From assembly GCF_036663835.1 (NCBI RefSeq), contig NZ_JAXOJT010000001.1, forward strand, positions 2,170,001-2,234,000: a stretch of 64,000 nucleotides of DNA, written 5' to 3'. Positions 1 through 8,910 of the stretch are shown here, one piece after another. The notes under the pieces are model-generated. The model worked only from the letters and a program-made list of their open reading frames with translations. It was not told the DNA's origin and ran no database searches. The position numbers were made by a program, and so were the translations under genes. How positions within the stretch are numbered: the first letter of the stretch is position 1; every line of letters starts with the position of its first letter. This DNA is from Sphingomonas sp. LT1P40 (lineage in GTDB: Bacteria > Pseudomonadota > Alphaproteobacteria > Sphingomonadales > Sphingomonadaceae).

Positions 1-321
1 CACGCCCGCCGCAATCACGCCACCAATCGTCGCACCCCCAGCATTCCCCAGCATCGCCCCATGATCGAACGGATCGAACGCGAGCATCTGCCCCTCGCCC
101 GCGACCAGCGCCTGCACCTCGGCCAGCGGCGTCCCCGCCCCCACCGTCAGCACCAGCTCCGGCGGGTCGTAATCCACCACTCCCGCAAAGCCGCGCATAT
201 CGACCACCGTCGCCTCAGTCGGCGCACCAACCACATCCTTGGTCCCGCCGCCCCGCAGCCGCAGCTTCCCGCCCGCCGCGACGATCTCACAGAATTCTCC
301 GATGGAATCAGGCCGCAACAT
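1..321 (-). CDS. glcE: Glycolate oxidase FAD-binding subunit GlcE, N-terminal part (cut by window edge)
   Basis: The reverse strand encodes 107 codons from an ATG at 321-319 that stay open to the window edge. The product starts MLRPDSIGEF and carries the p-cresol-methylhydroxylase-type FAD-binding features LRLRGGGTK (about residues 21-29), LTVGAGTPLAEV and the GGATIGG turn near residue 96. This matches the short FAD subunit GlcE of glycolate dehydrogenase, which with GlcD and the iron-sulfur subunit GlcF oxidises glycolate to glyoxylate at the membrane. The start overlaps the glcD stop by one base (TGATG), so the two are translationally coupled. GlcF would be expected just beyond the left edge. 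Confidence 0.85.
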   Translation of the reverse strand, partial: MLRPDSIGEFCEIVAAGGKLRLRGGGTKDVVGAPTEATVVDMRGFAGVVDYDPPELVLTVGAGTPLAEVQALVAGEGQMLAFDPFDHGAMLGNAGGATIGGVIAAGV

Positions 322-1814
322 CAAAATCGCGGCAGTTCGGGAAACGGCACTTTGCCACCATGCACGTGCACCCGCCCGAGTTCGGCACAGCGGTGCAACT
401 CGGGAAACATCTTCCCCGGATTCATCAGCAATTCCGGGTCGAACGCGCGTTTCACCCGCTGTTGCTGCGCTAGGTCAACGGGTGAAAACATCACCGGCAT
501 CAGGTCGCGTTTCTCGACCCCCACGCCATGCTCACCGGTCAGCACCCCGCCGACCTCGACGCACACCCGCAAGATGTCCGCCCCGAACGCCTCCGCCGCG
601 TCCAGCTCCCCCGGCTTGTTCGCATCATACAAAATCAGCGGATGCAGATTGCCATCGCCGGCATGAAACACGTTGATGACGCCCAGCCCGTACTGTTCGG
701 ACAGCGCCTTCATCCGCGTCAGTACCTCGGGCAATCGCCGTCGCGGGATCGTGCCGTCCATGCAGTAATAATCGGGCGACAGCCGCCCCGCCGCCGGAAA
801 CGCCGCCTTGCGCCCGGCCCAGAATGCCACGCGCTCGCTCTCGTCCGCCGACGCCCGCACCGACACCGCGCCATGCGCCAGCGCGATCGCCTCGACCTCG
901 CCGACCAGAAACCCGCATTCGGCATCCGGCCCGTCCAGCTCGACGATCAGCAACGCCTCGACATCCAGCGGATAGCCGACCTTCACAAACGCTTCGGCGG
1001 CGTGGACGGCGGCGCGATCCATCATCTCCATCCCCGCCGGAATGATCCCCGCGCCGATCACCGCCGCCACGCAAACGCCCGCGCTCTCGACACTGGGAAA
1101 GCCGATCAGCAGCGCTTTCGCGGTTTGCGGGCGCGGCAAAATCCGCACCGTCACTTCCGTCACCACGCCCAGCAGCCCTTCGGAGCCGACGACCACGCCC
1201 AGCAAGTCCAGGCCCGCCGGGTCCAGCCCGCGCCCGCCAAGGCGCAACACCTCCCCCTCGATCGTCACCAGCTCGACGCCCAGCACATTGTTGGTGGTGA
1301 GGCCGTATTTCAGGCAATGAACCCCGCCCGAATTCTCTGCGACATTGCCGCCGATGGTGCACGCAATCTGGCTCGACGGATCGGGCGCATAGTAAAATCC
1401 GGCATCCTCCACCGCGCGTGTGATCGCCAGATTGGTCACCCCCGGCTGCACCACCGCCACGCGATCGGCATAGTCGATGTCGATCACGCGATTGAACTTC
1501 GCCATCCCCAGCAGCACGCCGTCGGCCAGTGGCAGTGCCCCGCCGGACAGCGACGTGCCCGCCCCGCGCGGCACGACCTTCACCCGATTGGCATGGCACC
1601 AGCGCAGCACCGCCGCGACCTGTTCCACCGTCTCCGGCAACACCACCACCAGCGGGATTTGCGCATAGGCGGTCAGCGCATCGCTCTCCCACGGGCGCAG
1701 CGACTCCAGATCGTCGACCACCCCCTCACCCGGCACGATTGCGCGCATCGCCGCCACGATCTCCGTCCGCCGCGACAATGTCGCGGCGTCGGGGACGGGC
1801 ATGGTCAGGCTCAC
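321..1814 (-). CDS. glcD: FAD-linked oxidase, glycolate oxidase subunit GlcD
   Basis: This 497-residue protein has the FAD-binding PCMH fold: PRGAGTSLSGGALPLADG (about residues 82-99), PDPSSQIACTIGGNVAENSG and VVGSEGLLGVVTE. A C-terminal FAD-oxidase domain ends in HAGDGNLHP and LTGEHGVGVEKR. Length and motifs fit GlcD, the catalytic subunit of glycolate dehydrogenase. A D-lactate dehydrogenase role cannot be excluded from sequence. The GTG start at 1814 overlaps the stop of the upstream SDR gene (GTGA); an ATG four codons later is the alternative. The pairing with glcE supports glycolate as substrate. Membership in an operon with LldD and a pectate lyase suggests it oxidises a two- or three-carbon hydroxy acid made during sugar breakdown. 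Confidence 0.85.
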   Translation of the reverse strand: MSLTMPVPDAATLSRRTEIVAAMRAIVPGEGVVDDLESLRPWESDALTAYAQIPLVVVLPETVEQVAAVLRWCHANRVKVVPRGAGTSLSGGALPLADGVLLGMAKFNRVIDIDYADRVAVVQPGVTNLAITRAVEDAGFYYAPDPSSQIACTIGGNVAENSGGVHCLKYGLTTNNVLGVELVTIEGEVLRLGGRGLDPAGLDLLGVVVGSEGLLGVVTEVTVRILPRPQTAKALLIGFPSVESAGVCVAAVIGAGIIPAGMEMMDRAAVHAAEAFVKVGYPLDVEALLIVELDGPDAECGFLVGEVEAIALAHGAVSVRASADESERVAFWAGRKAAFPAAGRLSPDYYCMDGTIPRRRLPEVLTRMKALSEQYGLGVINVFHAGDGNLHPLILYDANKPGELDAAEAFGADILRVCVEVGGVLTGEHGVGVEKRDLMPVMFSPVDLAQQQRVKRAFDPELLMNPGKMFPELHRCAELGRVHVHGGKVPFPELPRF

Positions 1815-2575
1815 TGCAAATTCACGAACGCGCCGCCATCGACCAGCAGTGCTGCACCGGTGACATAGGCCGCCATGTCAGACGCGAGGAAAATGATCGG
1901 CCCCGCCAGATCCTCGCCCTCGCCCAGCCGCCCCAGCGGAATGCGCGCGGTCATGCGGTCGCGCTTGTCCGGGTCGGCCAGATCGTCCTTGTTGATCTCG
2001 GTCAGGATCGTGCCCGGCAACACTGAATTGCACCGAATGCCATGCTTGCCCAGCGCGATGGCGGCGGATTGCATCAGCGAATGCACGCCCGCCTTGGTCG
2101 GTGTGTAGTGCGTCTGAAACTCGCCGCCGACCAAAGCCGAGATCGACGAGACCGCGACGATCGCGCCGCCCTCACCTTGGCGAACCATCTGGTTCGCCGC
2201 CGCCTGCACCATATAATAGGCACCGTGGAGGTTCACGCGAAACGTGCGGTCTACCGTCTCGACCGGTATGTCCAGAAACGCGTGGAACGGGCAGATACCG
2301 GCATTCGACACCATCACATCGACGCGTCCGAATGCCGCGACCGCCTGTCCCACGAAATCGCTCGCCGTCTCTGGCAAAGCGACATCGCCTTTCACCGCCA
2401 GCCCGCGCTGCCCCAGCGCCTCGATCTCGGCGATGCACGATGCCGCCTTGTCGTCGCTCGACGCATAGTTGATCGCGACGTTCGCGCCGTGCTGCGCCGC
2501 GCCGATCGCCGCCGCCCGGCCGATCCCGGTCGAACCACCAGTGACCAGCACGGTCTTGCCTTCGAGCAATTTCAT
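1811..2575 (-). CDS. SDR oxidoreductase, L-rhamnose 1-dehydrogenase-like
   Basis: A classical 254-residue short-chain dehydrogenase. TGGSTGIG (residues 12-19) binds the nucleotide, NAG follows at 91-93, and the catalytic set is Ser144, Tyr157 and Lys161 (YTPTK). The stretches [39 protein letters not shown] and the ending LLVDGG.FVNLQ resemble, from memory, the L-rhamnose 1-dehydrogenases of Azotobacter and Sphingomonas, which oxidise L-rhamnose to L-rhamnono-lactone with NAD(P)+. In the sphingomonad route the end products are pyruvate and L-lactate, and the next gene upstream is L-lactate dehydrogenase. Lactonase and dehydratase genes for rhamnonate are not beside it. The ATG overlaps the lldD stop by four bases. 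Another sugar 1-dehydrogenase activity remains possible. Confidence 0.72.
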   Translation of the reverse strand: MKLLEGKTVLVTGGSTGIGRAAAIGAAQHGANVAINYASSDDKAASCIAEIEALGQRGLAVKGDVALPETASDFVGQAVAAFGRVDVMVSNAGICPFHAFLDIPVETVDRTFRVNLHGAYYMVQAAANQMVRQGEGGAIVAVSSISALVGGEFQTHYTPTKAGVHSLMQSAAIALGKHGIRCNSVLPGTILTEINKDDLADPDKRDRMTARIPLGRLGEGEDLAGPIIFLASDMAAYVTGAALLVDGGAFVNLQ

Positions 2576-3711
2576 TTAACGTCCTCAGCCAGGATCGACC
2601 GGTCGATCGCGTCGATATTGTTGACGCCGGTCAGCGTCATTGCGACGTGCATTTCGCGCGCGATCAAATCGAGCAGTTTCGCGACACCGGCTTCACCCGA
2701 TGTCGCCAGCGCATAGAGCCACGCGCGGCCCAGCAGCACGCCCTTTGCACCCAGCGCGAGCATCCGCACCACGTCCAGCCCGTTGCGCACCCCGCCATCG
2801 ACCAGCACCGTCAGCTGGTCGCCCACCGCATCGGCGATACCGGGCAGCGCGCGCGCGCTCGACAGAACGCCATCCAGCTGACGGCCGCCATGGTTCGACA
2901 CGACGATGCCGTCAGCGCCGATCGCGGCGGCTTCGCGTGCGTCATCAGGGTCGAGGATGCCTTTCAGGATCAACGGTCCGCCCCATTCGGCGCGGATCCA
3001 TTCGAGGTCCTTCCACTGGATCGACGCGTCGAAATTCTTGCCGAGCCAGCCCATGTAATCGTTGAGCCCGCTGTTATTGCCCAGCACCGGCTTGAGGTTG
3101 CCCAGAGTATGCGGCCGCCCATGCAGCCCGACATCCCATGCCCAGCGCGGGTGAGTGACGGCCTGCAGCATGCGCTTCAGCGGGCCGTTTCTCCCGGACA
3201 TGCCCGAATGCGCATCGCGATACCGCGCGCCGGGGACGGCCATGTCGACGGTAAACACCATCGCTTCGGCACCCGATGACTTGGCAGTGGCGATCAGATC
3301 CTTCATGAAGCCGCGGTCGCGGAGCACATAGAGCTGGAACCAGAAAGGGTCGGCAGCCTGGGCGACATCCGGGATCGAACAGATTGACACGGTCGACAGG
3401 CACAGCGGGATGCCCCGCGACCGGGCCGCACGTGCCGCCTGCAACTCGCCGCGCCGCGCATACATGCCGCTGATGCCGACGGGACCGAGCACGACAGGCA
3501 GCTTCACGTCGCGGCCGAACAGGGTGGTCGACAGGTCGACCGACGCGACGTCCTTGAGCACCCGCTGGCGCAGCGCGATGCTGGACAGATCGCTTATGTT
3601 GCGGCGCAGTGTCTCTTCGGCATAGGCACCGCCATCGGCATAATCGAACAGGAAGCGCGGCAGCCGCCGCCGCGCGGCTTCGCGGAAATCATTGGCGGAC
3701 GAGATGATCAC
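2572..3711 (-). CDS. lldD: FMN-dependent L-lactate dehydrogenase LldD
   Basis: This 379-residue alpha-hydroxy-acid oxidase barrel follows E. coli LldD nearly end to end: [56 protein letters not shown] and [10 protein letters not shown]. The catalytic histidine and arginine are His274 and Arg277, and the FMN-contacting lysine is Lys250 (LILKGILDP). The long insertion with [16 protein letters not shown] is typical of LldD rather than glycolate oxidase. It oxidises L-lactate to pyruvate and passes electrons to quinone at the inner membrane. The GTG start overlaps the pectate lyase stop (GTGA). The neighbouring rhamnose-dehydrogenase-like gene points to rhamnose-derived L-lactate as its source (inference). 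Confidence 0.92.
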   Translation of the reverse strand: MIISSANDFREAARRRLPRFLFDYADGGAYAEETLRRNISDLSSIALRQRVLKDVASVDLSTTLFGRDVKLPVVLGPVGISGMYARRGELQAARAARSRGIPLCLSTVSICSIPDVAQAADPFWFQLYVLRDRGFMKDLIATAKSSGAEAMVFTVDMAVPGARYRDAHSGMSGRNGPLKRMLQAVTHPRWAWDVGLHGRPHTLGNLKPVLGNNSGLNDYMGWLGKNFDASIQWKDLEWIRAEWGGPLILKGILDPDDAREAAAIGADGIVVSNHGGRQLDGVLSSARALPGIADAVGDQLTVLVDGGVRNGLDVVRMLALGAKGVLLGRAWLYALATSGEAGVAKLLDLIAREMHVAMTLTGVNNIDAIDRSILAEDVK

Positions 3712-5051
3712 GCAGGCCCTTTCCCGGCAGCAAGCTCATTCAAATACTCTTCCAGATTGCTATAGCCATCCTTGTCGCGATCGGCCGCTCCGTCGGCCCG
3801 CGCCGGGTCCAGCCCGCGCGCGCGTTCCCACGCATCGGGCATGCCGTCATCGTCGCTATCGACCGGCGCGGTCCCGGACCGCAGCACCGGCCAGCCACCA
3901 TCCTGTCCCTCGTTATCGATGATCCGCCCGGTCTTGTTGCGCACCCCGGCAACCACCTTCAAATCCACCGCATCGCGCACCAGCGACGCACCCGCTCCGG
4001 CCAACACCCGCGCATAAGCGCGCGGTGCCGGATCGCTCGCGACCGCACCGACATCCAGCGGTGCCGCAAGCCAGTAACCGGTTGGGATATTGCCCCGCAC
4101 CAGCGTCTTCTGATCCGCCGGGATCACCCCGTTCATGCTGTTGCCCGACCACCAGGCGCGCGCCAGCTGGTTCTGCTCCTCGAACGCCACATCACCCTTG
4201 CTGTCCGGCCCGGCGATGTAGCTATTGTCGATGAAATTATACTGGTTGTGCGTCGAAACATCGAAGTTATAGCCCGCCCGCTCGCGGCCCCAATTGTAGA
4301 AGATGTTGGAGCGGAACTCCATCATCGGTCCCTTGTCGTCCTCCGACGGCAGCGAGTAATTGCCCGGTCGTGGCATCCGGTCGAGATGATTGGCCCACAG
4401 ATTATGGTGCCAGCTCATCTTCGCCCCGCGCGCGCCGCGCACCAGACTGCCAAAGCCATGCTCGCCCTTGTCATGGTTCGATTTGCGCAGCGAATTGGCA
4501 ATAATCGACCATTGCACGGTCAGGTCCCACACCCCGTCGCCCGGCTTGTCGTAATGCGCCGATGCCGACAGCGTCTCGTCGATCGACCAGCTGGTGGAAA
4601 CATGGTCGAGGATGATCCGCCGCCCTTTGGTCACCGTGATCGCGTCCTGCTGCGTCCGCGAAGCCGCGCCCAGCCGCGCGCGGATGTAACGCACCACCAC
4701 ATCGTTCGCGGCGATGTTGAGCGAGCGGTCGCGGATCGTAATGCCGTCGCCCGGTGCTGTCTGCCCGGCGATGGTCAGCCGCCCGTTGGTGACGACGATA
4801 TCGGACTTCAGCGCGATCGTGCCGGAGACGTTGAACACCACCGTGCGCGGCCGCTCCGCCTCCAGCGCGGCACGCAAACTGCCAGGGCCAGCGTCGTTCA
4901 GATTGGTGACCGCAATCACCCGCCCGCCGCGCCCACCCTCGGAGAAACGCCCCGCGCCCTCCGCTCCGGGAAAGGCCGGAATCTTCGGGGTCTCGCTTTG
5001 CGCAAGCGCCTGGGCGGCGCTGGCGAGCAGAAGGGCGCTGACCAGCCGCAT
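3708..5051 (-). CDS. Secreted pectate lyase (PL1-like beta-helix) with C-terminal calcium-binding repeats
   Basis: A 447-residue protein with a signal peptide ([18 protein letters not shown]). The N-terminal FPGAEGAG and [14 protein letters not shown] are typical of PL1-type pectate lyases. The parallel beta-helix region carries [15 protein letters not shown] (residues 147-160, calcium-ligand region) and [14 protein letters not shown] (215-228), with candidate catalytic arginines 225 and 228. Residues 398 to about 440 have two aspartate-rich loops ([12 protein letters not shown] and [15 protein letters not shown]) like thrombospondin type-3 or dockerin calcium sites. It would cleave polygalacturonate by beta-elimination outside the cytoplasm. 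It lies between the isomerase and lldD with overlapping codons at both ends, which ties pectin attack to intracellular sugar metabolism. Confidence 0.85.
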   Translation of the reverse strand: MRLVSALLLASAAQALAQSETPKIPAFPGAEGAGRFSEGGRGGRVIAVTNLNDAGPGSLRAALEAERPRTVVFNVSGTIALKSDIVVTNGRLTIAGQTAPGDGITIRDRSLNIAANDVVVRYIRARLGAASRTQQDAITVTKGRRIILDHVSTSWSIDETLSASAHYDKPGDGVWDLTVQWSIIANSLRKSNHDKGEHGFGSLVRGARGAKMSWHHNLWANHLDRMPRPGNYSLPSEDDKGPMMEFRSNIFYNWGRERAGYNFDVSTHNQYNFIDNSYIAGPDSKGDVAFEEQNQLARAWWSGNSMNGVIPADQKTLVRGNIPTGYWLAAPLDVGAVASDPAPRAYARVLAGAGASLVRDAVDLKVVAGVRNKTGRIIDNEGQDGGWPVLRSGTAPVDSDDDGMPDAWERARGLDPARADGAADRDKDGYSNLEEYLNELAAGKGPA

Positions 5052-6031
5052 CAGAAGGACGAGAACAGCGCGTCGCGCGCCAGCCGCAGCGCGGTCACCG
5101 CATCGTGCCGATCCTGCGCCGCCTGCATCGCCTCGAAATCCAGCTTGTCGAGCGCGCGCTCAATCCCCTTCAGGAAGCTGATCGCGCCATTGGCGACGTC
5201 CAGCGAATCCTCGCGGAACGGGAACTGGTCGAGCTGCCACACCCCCTCCCACTTGTTCTTGCGCAGCGTGTAAAAGAATTCGAACAGCTCGATCGGGTGG
5301 ACCGACCCCGCCATCAGATCGTCGTCCCAGCTGCGGAAATTGTCGTTCACATCCATGCCGAACAACCGGCCATGGTCGATCGCCAGCTGCGCCGAATCCG
5401 CCGGACTTTCGCCGCCATAGAGCGCGTGACCGAAATCGAGCAGGATGCCCACGTTAGGGAGCCCCATGCGCTCGATCCCCAGCAACGTGCGCGACACGCT
5501 GTCATAGCTCATATGGCAACGCGGCTCGCGCGGCTTGTATTCTATCACGAATTTCAAATCGGGGTTCTGGCTGGCCAGTTCGCCAATCCCCTCGACGCTC
5601 TGCTGCCACAATTTGCGGTGATCGACCTGAAACGGATAGTCCCAGCCATCCTGCCCCGGCCATAATTTGACGTAATCCGCGCCGAACCGCCGCACGACAT
5701 TCGCGGCGTCGTTGCACATCTCGTTCGCCAGCCGCCGAATGCCGGGATCGGGGTTGGTGAACGCGCCCTTGGCGAACTGTCGCGTGTAAATCTCAGGTGT
5801 GATGCCGATCACGGACAAATTGTTGCGCTTCAGCGCTTCCTCGACCGTGTCGAGCGACAGGCTGGAATCGACGAACGGATAGTTGATGTCGACCACTGAC
5901 AGATGCTCGACCTGTCCGGCCAGATCGATCATCTCGACCAAGGTGCGCGGCGGGCCATAGCCATCGGTCGCATAGCGATCGACATAGGTTGCGAAATGCC
6001 AGATTCCCGCGCCGTATTTCTGCTCGCTCAC
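5051..6031 (-). CDS. Xylose-isomerase-like TIM-barrel sugar isomerase, candidate D-apiose isomerase
   Basis: This 326-residue protein has no signal peptide and belongs to the AP-endonuclease-2/xylose-isomerase TIM-barrel superfamily. Candidate metal ligands lie in [27 protein letters not shown] and [10 protein letters not shown], the E-D/H-D-D/E pattern of these enzymes. The family includes D-apiose isomerase, which converts D-apiose to D-apulose, as well as rhamnose, erythrulose and inosose enzymes. I favour apiose because the divergent genes encode an FGGY kinase and a split transketolase, the other two steps of that route, and because the operon contains a pectate lyase. GTG start; a GAGGAT Shine-Dalgarno lies upstream and the deoR stop 31 bases before. 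Fold confidence is high, substrate confidence moderate. Confidence 0.7.
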   Translation of the reverse strand: MSEQKYGAGIWHFATYVDRYATDGYGPPRTLVEMIDLAGQVEHLSVVDINYPFVDSSLSLDTVEEALKRNNLSVIGITPEIYTRQFAKGAFTNPDPGIRRLANEMCNDAANVVRRFGADYVKLWPGQDGWDYPFQVDHRKLWQQSVEGIGELASQNPDLKFVIEYKPREPRCHMSYDSVSRTLLGIERMGLPNVGILLDFGHALYGGESPADSAQLAIDHGRLFGMDVNDNFRSWDDDLMAGSVHPIELFEFFYTLRKNKWEGVWQLDQFPFREDSLDVANGAISFLKGIERALDKLDFEAMQAAQDRHDAVTALRLARDALFSSF

Positions 6032-6062
6032 GTTTCAATCCTCGTCCAATTGCTTCGGAAAT

Positions 6063-6848
6063 TCAGGCGATCATCACCTCGACGCCGACCGCCTCGATCG
6101 CGGCGCGATCCGCATCACGGATGCCGTCGTCGGTGACCAGCACATGGACCATGTCGATCCCGCCCAGTGCCGAGAAGGAACGCGCGCCGATCTTGCTCGA
6201 ATCCGCGACCAAGATGACGCGCTCTGCCGCCTCGATCATCGCCTGTTTCACCGGAATGTCGGACAGCGCCGGATAGGTCAGCCCCGCCTCCAGATCGATC
6301 GCCGCCGTCGCCAGGAACAGCTTCTGCACGAACAGCCCACGGAAATAATCGGCGGAACGCTCGCCCGACAGCGACAATGTCGGTGCCTTGAAGTGCCCGC
6401 CGGTCATGTGAACGTCGAACCCCGGCTCCGCGCCCAGCATCAGCGCGATATTCAGCGCGTTGGTAATGACGGTCATGTCGTGCCGCCCGACCAGCTGCGC
6501 CGCCACCTCGGTCGTGGTCGATCCCGAATCGAGGATGATGGTCTCGCCATCGCCGACCAATGCCGCCGCTGCGCGCCCGATGCGCTGCTTGGCATCCATA
6601 TTCTCCAGATGCTGCAACGCCATCGCCCGCACCTGCTGCGTCACCGATTTCAGGAAGGCACCGCCATGCTCGCGCACGATATGGCCGTCGGCCTCCATCT
6701 TCTCCAGGTCCTGGCGCATCGTCACTTCGGACACGTCGAACGCCTCGGCGAGCGTGCGGACGCGTGCGCTGCCTTCTTCCTGAAGCCACTCCAGAATCTT
6801 CGCGCGGCGCGCTTCGCCGAGCAGTCGGGATCGTGACCCGCCGCTCAT
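6063..6848 (-). CDS. DeoR/GlpR-family transcriptional regulator of the sugar operon
   Basis: A 261-residue regulator. The N-terminal DeoR helix-turn-helix includes RRAKILEWLQEEG, RTLAEAFDVSEVTMRQDLEKM and IVREHGGA. A C-terminal DeoRC sensor domain follows with ILDSGSTTTEVAAQL, TVITNALNIA, TGGHFKAPTLSLSG and VILVADSSKIGARSF. Such sensors bind phosphorylated sugars. I chose the ATG at 6848 because the reading frame before it, although open, does not resemble the family. It is the first gene of the minus-strand operon and faces the transketolase/kinase operon across a 221-base gap, the usual position for a regulator of both arms. By family logic the effector would be a pathway sugar phosphate such as apulose 4-phosphate (inference). 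Confidence 0.88.
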   Translation of the reverse strand: MSGGSRSRLLGEARRAKILEWLQEEGSARVRTLAEAFDVSEVTMRQDLEKMEADGHIVREHGGAFLKSVTQQVRAMALQHLENMDAKQRIGRAAAALVGDGETIILDSGSTTTEVAAQLVGRHDMTVITNALNIALMLGAEPGFDVHMTGGHFKAPTLSLSGERSADYFRGLFVQKLFLATAAIDLEAGLTYPALSDIPVKQAMIEAAERVILVADSSKIGARSFSALGGIDMVHVLVTDDGIRDADRAAIEAVGVEVMIA

Positions 6849-7069
6849 GCGCCGTGCCCGATATGCTGGAACTGAAGGATGCCCGTCGCCATTACCGCTC
6901 CCATCCGCATCCAGCCTCGTGACCAGCGCGATTTGCGCATTGGGTAACGGAAACTTTCGCATTCTGTCAATTTTTTTGCATTGCGGCATTTCAAACGAAA
7001 GCAATCGTAAGCAAATGGCTTGTGTTTGTTTCGACTCACGGTTATTCCCTGCAGCAGGAGAGGAAAATA
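6849..7069. promoter_or_regulatory. Divergent promoter region with CTTTCG/CGAAAG half-sites
   Basis: This 221-base intergenic region separates the deoR-led operon from the transketolase operon and must contain both promoters. Its AT-rich core (about 6945-7035) has CTTTCG at 6954-6959, the inverted copy CGAAAG at 6996-7001, and a TTTCG at 7029-7033. TTTCG-type repeats are common in operators of DeoR/GlpR regulators, so these are candidate operator half-sites. No confident -35/-10 pair could be assigned. A GGAGAGG ribosome-binding site precedes the ATG at 7070. Confidence 0.45.
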
Positions 7070-7948
7070 ATGGCACATCCGGGAACGCTTCGGTCCGCCG
7101 ACGCGCACCTTCATACGTTGGAAAGCCGCGCTTCGCACGTTCGTGCACGTGCGAACTGGATGCGCCGTCGCCTCCTCAAGATGATCGTCGATGCCGGACA
7201 GGGCCACCCCGGTGGCGACCTTTCGTCCGCCGACATCGTCGCTGCCCTCTATTTCGACATTCTTCGTATCGACGGGTCCTCCCCTACCGCCCCGGACCGC
7301 GACCGTTTCGTATTGAGCAAAGGTCATTGCACCGGCGCACTTTACACGGCGCTGGCCGGGGCGGGTTTCTTTCCGGAGGCCGAACTCGATAGCTATCTCA
7401 AGCCAGAATCGCGGCTCAACGGTCACCCCAACCGGAAATACCTGCCCGGCATCGAAACCAATACCGGCCCGCTCGGCCATGGGCTGCCAGTCGCGGTCGG
7501 CATCGCCGTCGCGGGGCAGATCGACAATGCCGATTATCGCGTTTTCGTGGTCACTGGCGATGGCGAGTTGCAGGAAGGCAGCATGTGGGAAGCGGCGATG
7601 TTCGCCGGTCACCGCGGTCTCGGCAACCTGACCGTCATCGTCGATCGCAACCGCCTGCAACAGGGCGCGGGGACCGAGGATACCAACGGGCTTGAACCGC
7701 TCGCCGACAAATGGCGCGCATTCGGCTGGGACGTCGTCGGCGTCAACGGCCACGACCACGCGGCCTTGCTCGTCGCATTCGACGCCGCAGCCGAACCGCG
7801 CAGCAAGCCCCGCGTCATCATCGCCGACACGATCAAGGGTCGCGGCGTCAGCTTCATGGAGAATCAGGCTGGCTGGCATCACGGCGTCCCGAATGCCGAT
7901 CAATATGCACAGGCGCTGAGCGAACTCGAAGCGGAACTGAAATCGTGA
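7070..7948 (+). CDS. Transketolase subunit A (N-terminal, ThDP-binding), candidate apulose-4-phosphate transketolase subunit
   Basis: This 292-residue protein equals only the pyrophosphate domain of transketolase. GQGHPGGDLSSADI (residues 44-56) and GDGELQEGSMWEAA (163-176, ending at VDRN near 194) form the thiamine diphosphate/Mg2+ site. The ATG at 7070 is chosen because GGAGAGG lies just upstream; the open frame begins 16 codons earlier. Split transketolases of this size work with a second subunit, here the next gene. The pair AptA/AptB is known to convert apulose 4-phosphate and glyceraldehyde 3-phosphate to xylulose 5-phosphate and dihydroxyacetone phosphate. The linked isomerase and FGGY kinase make that the favoured role. 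A generic pentose-phosphate role is less likely in this context. Confidence 0.8.
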   Translation: MAHPGTLRSADAHLHTLESRASHVRARANWMRRRLLKMIVDAGQGHPGGDLSSADIVAALYFDILRIDGSSPTAPDRDRFVLSKGHCTGALYTALAGAGFFPEAELDSYLKPESRLNGHPNRKYLPGIETNTGPLGHGLPVAVGIAVAGQIDNADYRVFVVTGDGELQEGSMWEAAMFAGHRGLGNLTVIVDRNRLQQGAGTEDTNGLEPLADKWRAFGWDVVGVNGHDHAALLVAFDAAAEPRSKPRVIIADTIKGRGVSFMENQAGWHHGVPNADQYAQALSELEAELKS

Positions 7949-8910
7949 AGGACGTCACCGCCCCCGCCCAAGGTCCTGCAATGTTCGATTGCCGCGACGC
8001 CTATGTCCGCACAGTTGAGGAACTCGCCGCCAACGACGACCGCATCGTCGCCGTGGTCAATGATTCGGTCGGCTCGTCCAAGCTTGGCAAATTCCGCGAC
8101 CGTTTTCCCACGCGCCTGGTCAATGTCGGCATCGCCGAACAGAATATGGTCGGCGTCGGCGCGGGCCTTGCGAACGGCGGCAAGATTCCGTTCGTCAGTG
8201 GTGCCGGCTGCTTCCTCACCGCCCGTGCGATGGAGCAGATCAAGGTCGATTGCGCCTATGCCGAAGCCAATGTGAAGTTGTGCGGCATCTCGTCCGGCGT
8301 CGCTTATGGCGAACTGGGTGCCACGCATCACAGCATCGAGGATGTCGCATGGCTGCGCGCCATCGACAAGCTGACCGTGATCGTGCCCTCGGACCCGTGG
8401 GAGACTGCTGAGGCGATCAAGGCCGCCGCAGCATTCGACGGCCCGGTCTATATCAAGATCAGCCGCATGCCGGTGCCTGAACTGGCACGCGCAAACCCGG
8501 CGTTCAAGATCGGCAAGGGCGAAGTCCTGCGCGACGGCGGCGACATCGCCATCATCGCCAACGGCACATTGGTCCACCGCGCGCTTGCCGCCGCCGAAGC
8601 GCTGGCGGAGGAAGGGATCGCTGCGCGCGTCATCAACATGGCAACCGTCTCGCCGATTGACACCGATATCATCGCCGCCGCCGCCGCGACCGGCGCGATC
8701 GTCACTGCCGAAGAGGGCCTCGCCGCTGGTGGCCTTGGCGGTGCGGTTGCGGAGTACTGCGCGCAGCACGCCCCGACACGGATGCGCATGATCGGCTTTC
8801 CCGGCTTCCTGCCGACCGGTTCGGCGAAGTGGCTGATGGAGCATTTCGGCCTGTCCGCCGACGGCATCGCCGCGGCCGCGCGCGACCTGCTGGGCGCACG
8901 GGGCAACTGA
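7945..8910 (+). CDS. Transketolase subunit B (pyrimidine-binding and C-terminal domains), candidate apulose-4-phosphate transketolase subunit
   Basis: This 321-residue partner of the preceding protein begins with a GTG that overlaps its stop (GTGA), so the subunits are translationally coupled. It carries the transketolase pyrimidine domain, with LVNVGIAEQNMVGVGAGLA around the catalytic Glu65 that activates thiamine diphosphate, GATHHSIEDVAWLR and VIVPSDPWET. A C-terminal domain (GDIAIIANGT, RVINMATVSPID) follows. The open frame reaches back into subunit A, but that extension is low-complexity arginine-rich and was excluded. Size and pairing match AptB-type subunits. The kinase ATG overlaps the stop by one base (TGATG), giving a three-gene operon. 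Substrate assignment is inference from neighbours. Confidence 0.8.
   Translation: MKDVTAPAQGPAMFDCRDAYVRTVEELAANDDRIVAVVNDSVGSSKLGKFRDRFPTRLVNVGIAEQNMVGVGAGLANGGKIPFVSGAGCFLTARAMEQIKVDCAYAEANVKLCGISSGVAYGELGATHHSIEDVAWLRAIDKLTVIVPSDPWETAEAIKAAAAFDGPVYIKISRMPVPELARANPAFKIGKGEVLRDGGDIAIIANGTLVHRALAAAEALAEEGIAARVINMATVSPIDTDIIAAAAATGAIVTAEEGLAAGGLGGAVAEYCAQHAPTRMRMIGFPGFLPTGSAKWLMEHFGLSADGIAAAARDLLGARGN

Noticed and set aside
7070..8910. Housekeeping transketolase interpretation of the two-subunit genes
   Set aside because: Central transketolases are single polypeptides of about 660 residues. The split form coupled to an FGGY kinase and facing a DeoR-isomerase operon fits a dedicated catabolic enzyme better.
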